A DNA stretch of 64,000 nucleotides from Lactarius indigo. Its lineage: Eukaryota; Basidiomycota; Agaricomycetes; Russulales; Russulaceae. This document shows, one piece after another, positions 21,273 to 29,700 of this stretch (its first letter is position 1; each line of letters begins with the position of its first letter). The position numbers and the translations under genes are program-made. The DNA is taken from NCBI GenBank assembly GCA_025766275.1, contig JAFKAC010000020.1:496001-560000 (forward strand), read 5' to 3'. The notes beneath the pieces are model-generated. The model ran no database searches and was not told the origin of the DNA. It saw only the letters and a program-made list of their open reading frames with translations.

Positions 21273-21957
21273 TGTCACGAACCTATAAACCTGGTCGTGA
21301 CTCAAGGTGCTTAGGACCGGACCGGGCTTACGTCATCAGCTTCCTAAAGGGGAAATCCGAAATCGGAGTTTGAATTTCGCTCCCCGACGGTCACGTGATG
21401 CGTCACGTGATTACTCTGTCTTTCCAAGTCACATGTGCACATGCACGTGTATCAATCAACGATTGATAGTTTATCGATCAACGAAGATAATCAACCAAGT
21501 CACAAGGAACACGTGATCTAATCACGGGTTCCGCAGCTGCTGTGGAATCACGCCACTATGGTGCAATATGGCGCCATCGACTGCGGCGCAGTCGTACCAT
21601 GCTTATCCTGTATTCTGATTGGACAGTATTAATAACCTGTCTCTGGAATGTTCCAATCTGCAGTATTGCGCAGCACTCGTGGACAGGCCCTAAGCCTGCC
21701 CTAAAGTTACGCACAGACCACCCCCTGTAGTATATAAGCTAGCTCAATCTATCGGACAGTCCCTCAGACTGTCCACTTGTGACATCTTCCTCTCTTGCCT
21801 CTCAGCTCCTTCGAGTGCCCCACCTTGTGTGCGCCACTATCTTCTTTGAGCCAAGACGCCTCCTCTCCGCCCCCTTCGACGCTCTCTCCGTCTCTACCTC
21901 GCCCGCCGTCGTCTTCAACCATATCCCTCGCTGTCGAGTGACAGTGAGTTCACCACA
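21273..21957 (+). repeat. 5' LTR of element D
   Basis: A 685-bp LTR, TGTCACGAAC ... TTCACCACA. By eye it differs from the 3' LTR (30500-31194) at three substitutions plus one extra ACCGGACCGG unit, so insertion was recent. U3 holds four CACGTG hexamers (21392, 21404, 21444, 21510). The outer flank GAACG does not match the flank of the 3' LTR (GAAGC), so no target duplication is seen. Confidence 0.95.
21733..21774 (+). promoter_or_regulatory. D core promoter: TATA box, start site and U3/R palindrome
   Basis: TATAAG begins at 21733. The inverted repeat GGACAGTC (21754-21761) / GACTGTCC (21767-21774) follows. The predicted transcription start is A at about 21766, 33 nt after the TATA T, because the sequence from there (AGACTGTCCA) is complementary to the primer-binding site just past the LTR. 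The start position is inferred from that complementarity and the usual TATA spacing, not measured. Confidence 0.65.
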
Positions 21958-21959
21958 CT

Positions 21960-21969
21960 TGGACAGTCT
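21960..21969 (+). promoter_or_regulatory. D primer-binding site (self-priming type)
   Basis: TGGACAGTCT starts two bases after the 5' LTR and is a perfect 10-nt complement of AGACTGTCCA, the predicted mRNA 5' end. No complement to a tRNA 3' end (normally beginning TGG and extending up to 18 nt) could be tested here, but the match to the element's own transcript, also seen in families A and B, favours Tf1-type self-priming. Confidence 0.65.
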
Positions 21970-21983
21970 CTTTAATAGACTGA

Positions 21984-23255
21984 CCTCGGGCGTTTCCAGT
22001 GGATTCAGACTACGACTTTTCGCAGTTTGGACATTGGGACGGAGACTCCTGCAGCTACCAGGAATACGATCATTTCCAGGGTAGCCCCCTTGACTCCATC
22101 TTCACTTGCTCTCCTGTCGCATCCACCTCTCGTCTCCCAGATCCTCCTTACATCCCTCTTCCCACTCCAAGCTTCTCCCCCCCTGTCATCCCCTCGCCCA
22201 TCTTAGAAAGCCGGGAAGTCACCCCAGAGTTAGTTTACCCTGACCCTGAAGCCACCCCTCGCCCCTCCCCTCGTTCCGTCTCACCTAGCACCGCACAATT
22301 CTACGAAGAAGTGCTCAAGATAGTAGACCTCAATGGAAACATAGTTGAGCTCTCTCGCACTCCTTCCCCTGAACCACGCGCCGAGTCTGCGCCCCCCATT
22401 CGTCTTCCCACACCTCGTCCCCCTCTCCCTTCCCACGCAGCAACTACCCCTCGTGCCTCTCCTTCGCTACCTGTTGATACTCCTCCGCGTCCTCCTTCTC
22501 CCTCGCCTCCTCCAGTTGCCTCGCGCCCCCCTACCCCTGACTCCCCTATTAACTACGAGAGGGTAGCCGAGCAAGCCCCTCCTGTCCCTCACCCCAACCA
22601 GGAGAATATCCCTCCTGCTGCCGCCGCCGCCTACCAAGCTCCCCCTTGTCTCCTTCACCAAGGAGAACACCCCCATCTCTACATCGCTGTCATCACTCCC
22701 CAAGGAGAGTCTTGGCGGCCTGCCTCTACTACACTTCGGGAACTGATCACTAAAGTTCCCCTCGCTACTACCCTCGCCAACTACCCCCCAGTTTTTCCTT
22801 CCGTCACCCCCTTCCGTCTCCTCTCCCCTCACGTCTATACCCTTTTCCCTCGCATTGTTGATCCCACTCAACACCCCAACTTCCCCCCCCTCTACATCTG
22901 TTCCAGGGCCGTTTACAACCTTCCCTCTCCAGACACCCCCTTTGGAACTATTCGCTACGACTTCAGGGAGGGCCTGCGGCGTGCTTTTGCCCCCCTTACT
23001 AACATTCATAGGGCCGGATACATTGATTCTCTAGTTACCCTAGAGATTCAAGACTTCTTGGATGGGAGAATTGTAACCTCTTACGGACATCTTCGTTTCG
23101 CGGTTGACGGACAGATCTACACTTACCACCAAGCCTACTTTTTTGAGGACTTAGTTCGCGCCTCCCCCCATTTACTTGCTTATTGTCTTACCCCTCGTAT
23201 CCCTGCGGACCCTTTTTCCTTCATTACTACCTTCCCCGACTCCCAACCCCTCTAG
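21984..23255 (+). CDS. D leader open frame 1, no methionine codon
   Basis: An open frame of 424 codons with no in-frame ATG, between the LTR and gag. I do not recognise the product. It is proline-rich at first (runs such as PPRPPSPSPPP) and then becomes globular-looking (IRYDFREGLRRAFAPLTNIHRAGYIDSLVTLEI). The DNA is rich in C and T. Only two ATGs occur in any plus-strand frame, near 22333 and 23062; both are out of frame and reach a stop after two to three codons. How it could be translated is unclear: a near-cognate start, or it may be leader rather than gene. The long stop-free run argues for coding constraint. Confidence 0.45.
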   Translation, partial: PRAFPVDSDYDFSQFGHWDGDSCSYQEYDHFQGSPLDSIFTCSPVASTSRLPDPPYIPLPTPSFSPPVIPSPILESREVTPELVYPDPEATPRPSPRSVSPSTAQFYEEVLKIVDLNGNIVELSRTPSPEPRAESAPPIRLPTPRPPLPSHAATTPRASPSLPVDTPPRPPSPSPPPVASRPPTPDSPINYERVAEQAPPVPHPNQENIPPAAAAAYQAPPCLLHQGEHPHLYIAVITPQGESWRPASTTLRELITKVPLATTLANYPPVFPSVTPFRLLSPHVYTLFPRIVDPTQHPNFPPLYICSRAVYNLPSPDTPFGTIRYDFREGLRRAFAPLTNIHRAGYIDSLVTLEIQDFLDGRIVTSYGHLRFAVDGQIYTYHQAYFFEDLVRASPHLLAYCLTPRIPADPFSFITTFPDSQPL

Positions 23256-23313
23256 AAGTCAGTAAGGAGGACGAACCTTTTTTTTTGAAAAAACAAATAA
23301 ATTTGCCTTGACT

Positions 23314-23396
23314 ACTTAAAACGAGTGTTTTAAGTCTCAACGCAAATAGTAAGTAAACCGTTACTATCCAAAGGTCTTAAACCGAGTGGTTTTAAG
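23314..23396 (+). promoter_or_regulatory. Pair of hairpins between D leader frames 1 and 2
   Basis: Hairpin one: ACTTAAAAC (23314-23322), loop GAGT, GTTTTAAGT (23327-23335), a perfect 9-bp stem. Hairpin two: CTTAAACC (23376-23383), the same GAGT loop, GGTTTTAAG (23388-23396), with one bulged T. A weaker one, AGTAA/TTACT, lies between them. Similar hairpins, ACTTTT/AAAAGT (24454-24469) and TTAAGT/ACTTTAA (24471-24487), separate frames 2 and 3. Sequences this alike at each junction suggest an RNA-level role; which one is unknown. Confidence 0.5.
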
Positions 23397-24436
23397 TGCC
23401 CCCAGAACAACTTACCGAAGCTCAGAGGCTAGCGCTAGCCCAAGCCAACTTTGAAACCCACAGACGACGACAACTTGAACGTTACTACCCCTCTACTGCC
23501 CTTGTCGACTTAACAGCTGTAAACAACGCTGACTCCTGGACTGACCCCCCCACTGCCCTTAACAAATTCCACTTTAGCTTTGACTTTGGAAGAATACTAA
23601 GCGAAGAAGGCTACGAAACTCTTATCGACTGCCTCCCCATCCTAGTAGACGACGCCCACGAGCAACTTCTTTACTGGCACCTTTCAGGCGCCGTCACTAC
23701 CAACAACAGACCAGCGGATCAATATCTAGTTTGGACCAAGAGCGACTTCCTCTGGTTCATTTACATTCCCCCTCGAAGAGAACGACTTATCAGGAGCATA
23801 GAAGCAGGACGCACCAAACGATACATCAACCGGGTTCTCCTCAACTACCAACAACTACAAATCAATTTTCAAGAACTTCGGGTGGTTAGAGTTGGCAACT
23901 CCCCACCTCGACTTGTTATCGTTGACGGAAAAGAGTTTTCCTACCTCTTCAGCACCGGAGTTTGGGAAACGACACTCCCCAACCCAGACCAACCACCAGT
24001 AAATCCACGAACGTTCCTCGAACCCCCCCGAGAACCCGACGACCCGGAACTAGTAGAACTCATACAAGCCAGAGGAGGAAGAGCTTCTGAACGACCACGG
24101 TCGATCGCTCTACTCGCTCGAATCGCAGAAGCAGGACCAGGCTTTGAACCCCTAGTCCCCTCAACCCCCAGCCCTGAATACTCCCCCCCACCTCCGGACG
24201 AAATCCCCTCTCCACGAGACAGCGACATCTCCCTTCACAACGGAGACACTGACGAAGAAGGTGCAACAGTAGTGGACACTTGGAACAATCCAGTCAACAC
24301 TAACCCCTGTTGGTGTTCAAACGAAGTTTGTACTTGTGGATTTAGACCAGCTACCCCCCCTACCCCTCCTAACGTCGTATTGTGGGCCCCTGGACTTAAT
24401 TACTTACCGTACCGAGGAAGCGTAGACGATTTTTAG
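23396..24436 (+). CDS. D leader open frame 2, no methionine codon
   Basis: An open frame of 346 codons without any in-frame ATG, beginning at a GTG and ending in TAG at 24434-24436. The stretch has no ATG in any plus-strand frame. Unrecognised product: a charged start (EAQRLALAQANFETHRRRQLERYY), a globular middle (YLVWTKSDFLWFIYIPPRRERLIRSIEAG ... RLVIVDGKEFSYLFSTG), a proline-rich tail and a cysteine cluster (NPCWCSNEVCTCGF). The DNA is A/C-rich, so 346 codons without a stop is unlikely by chance. Its frame differs from frames 1 and 3. Confidence 0.45.
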   Translation: MPPEQLTEAQRLALAQANFETHRRRQLERYYPSTALVDLTAVNNADSWTDPPTALNKFHFSFDFGRILSEEGYETLIDCLPILVDDAHEQLLYWHLSGAVTTNNRPADQYLVWTKSDFLWFIYIPPRRERLIRSIEAGRTKRYINRVLLNYQQLQINFQELRVVRVGNSPPRLVIVDGKEFSYLFSTGVWETTLPNPDQPPVNPRTFLEPPREPDDPELVELIQARGGRASERPRSIALLARIAEAGPGFEPLVPSTPSPEYSPPPPDEIPSPRDSDISLHNGDTDEEGATVVDTWNNPVNTNPCWCSNEVCTCGFRPATPPTPPNVVLWAPGLNYLPYRGSVDDF

Positions 24437-24474
24437 AAATTTTGTCGGGACCTACTTTTGCTGAAAAGTGTTAA

Positions 24475-25176
24475 GTCACAACTTTAAGCAAAAACCCGAG
24501 AAAATTATACCTGTCAAACATCAACCTGGAACCCATCACAAACTGGGCAATCACCCTGGCTTCCACTCAACGCACTACAAGAAGACGTCATCACCGTCCC
24601 CAAGTAGATACCCGCCCCCTTACCTCCACAAATACCACTCCAGTAATCCCAAGACAAGCAGCACGTACCCAAAGGCGAATCCCTAGCCAAATCCCTAGCA
24701 TTAATCAGTCCAGTCCAAACGAACCTGTTTTCCCTAGCATCCAAGACATCCCTAGACAACACACCACCAGTAGTGACGAAGCACAATACCTAGAAACCCA
24801 ACCAAGAGAAATTTACTGTCACCTCCCTGAGGCGATCCTAGTAACCAAAAGTTTACCCACACGAACCCCCAGAGAACTCGACGTCTTCAAGCGACACTGT
24901 ACCCTCCTCTATCAAAATTGACACACTAACGAAACATTGTTTTTTGCCCAACCACTCACCAGGGCAACAGAAATCACCACCAGCCCCTTATACTTCCAAG
25001 ACTTCTTGTGGAGAAGTAAAACCATCCTAACCCATTTTGGTATTTGGGAAGAATACCACTGGATCCGCCGACAACAAAGAACCAACCACCCAGACCGTGC
25101 CATCTTACTCCCTGCCTATAAAGTTTATTACCCTTGGAACATAGATAGTTGGACTGTCACCCGCCTGCAAAATTAG
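24475..25176 (+). CDS. D leader open frame 3, no methionine, one TGA, in frame with gag
   Basis: An open frame of 233 codons after a TAA at 24472, interrupted once by TGA at 24919-24921 and closed by TAG at 25174-25176. It contains no ATG. The second part reads FFAQPLTRATEITTSPLYFQDF, then HFGIWEEYHWIRRQQ and VYYPWNIDSW; I do not recognise it. It is in the same frame as gag and separated from the gag ATG only by TAG TGG, so stop readthrough would yield an N-terminally extended Gag. The internal TGA may be a CGA-type mutation of this copy. Confidence 0.4.
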
Positions 25177-25179
25177 TGG

Positions 25180-26727
25180 ATGAACACACAACGACCTCTT
25201 ACACCAGAAGAAAAAGCCCACATTCCAGTATACTTCTTCGACCCCTATTTTTCCCTTACCGACAACCTTTACTACACCAAGTGGAAAGAAGAGGACATAT
25301 CCAGCCCTACAGGAAAACACCTGTGGACAATAGTTGCTACCAAACATCAAATCGTTTTCCAGGACCTCAAAGAAGCCTTTCCAGGTATCGAAAAGGTTAA
25401 AGACGTAAATTACAACACCCTACACGCCGTCTTCAAAGGAAAGAACGTCCGTTGGAACTTTGTAAACGAGCAGTGGATCTACCTAAACAACAAACCAGTC
25501 CACTTCAACACACCTAGTGAATCCGACGATTCAACAAGTGATACAGAAGAAGTATCACAAATCTTAGAAACTACTACCAAGAAACTCTCCGGCCTGCTAT
25601 CCCAAGTAACCTCTCGACCCTCGACACTCCAGATCTCCCCTAGTACTGCTGGTCCAAGCCGCCTCCCTGCACCAATTCCCCCACATCGACTCCCATCACC
25701 ACCTCTGACCATTCAAGTGTCTTCCTCAGCACCCCCCTTATCCGTTCCCCCCGTACCCACTGCAATGGCAGCCCCTGTGCCTGCAAAAATCCTAGGTGCA
25801 GCACCTGAGCCCTTTGACGGAAAGCCCAACCATGCTGAGGCTTTTTGGAACAACCTAGCCAACTACTTCCACCTAAACCAGGATATCTTTAATACAGACG
25901 ATAAAAAGATATCTACTGCTCTCACCTACTTCAAAGTGGGGACCTCAGCTGGAGAGTGGGCTCAAGATAGACAAAAGAAAGCCTTGAACCCAACCGGAGG
26001 AGTGGCAATATCCTTTGGCACCTGGGCACAGTTCAAAACTGACTTTGATGCACACTTCGTTCCTGGTCATACTGCCATGGAATCCACCAACAAAATGTAT
26101 TCTCTGAAGATGGGGACTCGACCTTTCAATGAATGGTTCCAAGAATGGTCAACCCATGCTACACGAAGTGGTGCAAATGAACAAACCAAGATGTATGCCT
26201 TCCGACAAGCTATTCCAACAGCTCTGAATATGAAGCTGCTCGGCATATCTCCCATTCCTACCACCTTCGACACCCTCGTTGAGAAAGCAAGAGAATTCGA
26301 TCGCGCCTATCGAATTTATGCTGGAAACGCCATTAACCAGTTTAACAAAACCCATAAGCCCACCACAGGACGAGCCGTCCTAGCAGAAGACGATAGCGTA
26401 AATGTCAACGCCTCCTCATCACGTACTAAACCAAGAGCCAAGCTTACCAAAGAAGAGCGGGAGTACCGCTTCAAGAATAAACTCTGTTTGTACTGTGGCA
26501 AACCAGGCCACGTACTTAAAGAATGTCACGCCAAAACGGCAGCCATGAAGGCCAAAGGAGGCCAATCCAACAACAATGCTAGGACGCGCGGCACCTTTGT
26601 TGATGAACCAAGTCAGGAGGAAGCACCTGCTGACCACCCAGCAAACATTGGAGCGATATATCGAGAGATACTCCCTTTTGACCCGGACGCACGTCCACGT
26701 TCGGTGCCTATTAATGAGGATTTTTAG
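25180..26727 (+). CDS. D element Gag
   Basis: A 515-residue open frame starting at the first useful ATG of the element. It has an N-terminal region (PVYFFDPYFSLTDNLYYTKW), a serine/proline-rich hinge, the retrotransposon gag core (EPFDGKPNHAEAFWNNLANYF ... FVPGHTAMESTNKMYSLKMG ... FNEWFQEW ... FRQAIP) and a complete CX2CX4HX4C zinc knuckle (CLYCGKPGHVLKECH, about residues 430-445). Gag forms the particle and packages RNA. The stop TAG is preceded by GAT TTT, where a -1 shift leads into pol. No internal stop: this copy appears intact. Confidence 0.9.
   Translation: MNTQRPLTPEEKAHIPVYFFDPYFSLTDNLYYTKWKEEDISSPTGKHLWTIVATKHQIVFQDLKEAFPGIEKVKDVNYNTLHAVFKGKNVRWNFVNEQWIYLNNKPVHFNTPSESDDSTSDTEEVSQILETTTKKLSGLLSQVTSRPSTLQISPSTAGPSRLPAPIPPHRLPSPPLTIQVSSSAPPLSVPPVPTAMAAPVPAKILGAAPEPFDGKPNHAEAFWNNLANYFHLNQDIFNTDDKKISTALTYFKVGTSAGEWAQDRQKKALNPTGGVAISFGTWAQFKTDFDAHFVPGHTAMESTNKMYSLKMGTRPFNEWFQEWSTHATRSGANEQTKMYAFRQAIPTALNMKLLGISPIPTTFDTLVEKAREFDRAYRIYAGNAINQFNKTHKPTTGRAVLAEDDSVNVNASSSRTKPRAKLTKEEREYRFKNKLCLYCGKPGHVLKECHAKTAAMKAKGGQSNNNARTRGTFVDEPSQEEAPADHPANIGAIYREILPFDPDARPRSVPINEDF
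26719..26727 (+). promoter_or_regulatory. Probable -1 frameshift site between D gag and pol
   Basis: Gag ends GAT TTT TAG. Pol is open in the -1 frame from just after a TGA at 26715-26717, so the two frames overlap by only about 10 nt and the shift must occur here. In the run TTTTT a P-site TTT can slip back onto TTT, giving TTA GGC next. The heptamer T TTT TAG is not canonical (the A-site codon is the stop itself), so stop-stimulated slippage is the simplest reading. Confidence 0.55.
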
Positions 26728-29700
26728 GCTCTTCCATCGTAGCACTGTCGATTGGAAGTATTCGTGCCAGTAGCGTTGTACACGGCCTTTCCCTACTAGA
26801 GACGCTCGGAGCCGAGCATGTACCTGTAGAAACAATTCGGAATAGGAGAGCTCCTTCAATTGTTCTCAGAGTTACACTAGTAGGAAAGAAGTCTGGCAAA
26901 GAAATCAGTGCCCGTGCCCTGTTGGACAGTGGTGCGGAGGGCATCATCGTAGATGATGGGTTTGCGCGTGCAAACAACCTAACAATGCGAACACTAATCA
27001 AACCCTTACCAGTTAGAAACGTGGATGGGTCTCCCAACAAGACGGGATCTGTTAGGTATACTACGATCCAGAGACTACGGATCAGAACTTCTGATGACAA
27101 CCACCACGACGAAACCGTGGAACTCTATGCAACTACCCTAGGGGAGCATGATATAATCTTAGGAACAGATTGGCTCCAAGCACATAATCCTGAAATCGAT
27201 TGGCATCAACCAAAAATAGCCTTCACACGATGCCCAAGAACCTGTACCCTGTCCTCCTCAGCAGTTGTCATCTCTTCGAAAACACCGCAAACACGACATA
27301 CGACTATTAACATCCTCGAACTCGACTCTGGCCAAGAAACCTGTCTCCCCATAAATGAAGATAGTGAACCCCTGGAACCTGCCTTCCTTGACAATGCCTA
27401 CGAACCCTGGCTGTGGATCCACAGCTTTAGCAAGTATGACCACCTTGCCATCCGAGCAAAAGTAACTACAAGCACCAAGATAGCAGCACACACTGCACCT
27501 AAGCCTTCCACCGACCACATTCCGAGCCACTTCCAACGGTACACTAAGGTATTCAGCGAAGTCGCATCCCACCGACTACCCCAACATCAGCCCTGGGACC
27601 ACGCAATTGACCTCAAACCAGGAGCCACTATGAAGAATTGTGGCATTTATCGACTTACGCCAAAGGAATCCGATGCCCTCAAGGAGTACATCTCTGAACA
27701 CCTAAAGAAAGGTTACATTCGACCATCTAAGTCACCCATGGCCTCCCCCTTCTTCTTTGTCGACAAGAAGGACGGCAAACTCCGACCTGTGCAGGACTAC
27801 CGCGCCCTCAACGACATAACCATTAAAAATGCAGCCCCCCTTCCCCTTATCCCTGAACTTATCGACAAACTCCATGGTGCGCGCTACTTTACCAAGCTAG
27901 ATATTCGTTGGGGATACAACAATATCCGCATCCGCGAAGGCGATGAATACAAGGCAGCCTTCAAAACATCCTTAGGACTCTTCGAGCCAACCGTAATGAC
28001 TTTTGGCCTCTGCAACGCCCCTGCCACTTTCCAAACATTCATGAACCAAATCTTCAAGTCCTTGATTGATGGTGGACACGTAGTGGTCTACCTCGATGAC
28101 ATCTTGATCTTCACGGAAGATATCTCCTCACTCACAGCGTTGACACACGATGTGCTTCAGCGGCTGGAACGCCACAACCTCTACCTGAAACCTGAAAAAT
28201 GTACATTTGCGCAAACTTCGGTCGAATACCTTGGAATTGTCATTTCTGATGGCCAAGTTTCTATGGACCCTGCAAAGGTTGCAGGTATTACTCAATGGCC
28301 CACTCCGCGCACTGTCAAACAAGTACAAGCCTTTCTAGGCTTTTGCAACTTCTATCGACGCTTCATTAAAGACTACTCCACGATCGCCCGCCCACTGTTT
28401 GACCTAACCAAGAAAGATGTCCCCTTTTCTTGGGGAACTGCGGCGGAAAACACTTTCCGCACCCTGATTGACTGCTTCACCAAAGCTCCTGTACTTGCCC
28501 TACCTGACCATTCTAAACCCTTCCGCCTCATCACTGATGCGAGTGATTTTGCTACCGGTGCCATCCTGGAACAACCTGATGCCTTGCAACGTTGGCACCC
28601 CGTCGCCTTCCTTTCTAAATCCCTCCTCCCCGCTGAGCGTCACTACGAAATCTGCGACAAGGAACTTCTTGCCATCGTCCATGCCCTACATGCTTTCCGC
28701 CACTACCTGGAAGGGCGGGACGACGTTACTGAAATCTGGTCTGACCATGGCAACCTTGTCTATTTTACCACGAAACAAAAACTTTCCCGCCGACAGGCCC
28801 GGTGGGCCCTATTCCTCTCTCGCTTCCAGTTCATCATCATCCACAAACCTGGAACGCAGAACAAATCTGATGCGCTGTCTCGGCGTCTGGATCATAAAAA
28901 GGGGATAGCGGATGAAGATGAAAAGCGAGTGCTCCTGGACACCAAATATTTTTCCATTAATGCAGTACAAAGAACTGCAGTAACCATTCACGGTGATACC
29001 ACCCTCCGACAACGTATTAAAAACACCCAGACCTATGACAAGGAAGTCAGCATGGCTCTAGAATCCCTCTTAAAGAATGGCCCTCGATCCCTAGCTAAAG
29101 GCCTAGAAGAGTGGAACTTAGAAGACGGCATTATCTTGTTCAAAGGACAAGTCTATGTTCCCAAAGATAACAACCTACAAAGAGACATCGTTAAAACATA
29201 CCACGACCACATTGCCACAGGACATCCAGGACGATGGAAGACCTATGAGTTAATATCCCGAGACTTCTGGTGGCCAGGAATATCAACCTTCGTTAAAACC
29301 TACGTTGATGGTTGCGCCACATGTCAAGCCACTAAAATCAAACCGCGTACCCAAGTACCCCTACAACCAAATGCAATACCTGAAGAAATATGGGGAACCA
29401 TCACAATGGACTTCATCACCGACCTTCCCCTATCTCACAACTACGATTCACTATTTGTAGTGGTTGACCGACTCAGCAAAGCTATAATTATTTCCCCTTG
29501 TAACAAAACCATCACTGCAGACGAAACAGCCCAACTCTACTTAGAAAATGTCTGGAGACGTACTGGCCTCCCGCGACAAGTCATATCCGACAGAGGCCCC
29601 CAATTTGCATCGAAGGTCATGCAAGAAATCTGGAACAAACTTGGAGTCAAATCCACACTATCTACAGCCTTCCACCCACAAACTGATGGAGAAACTGAAC

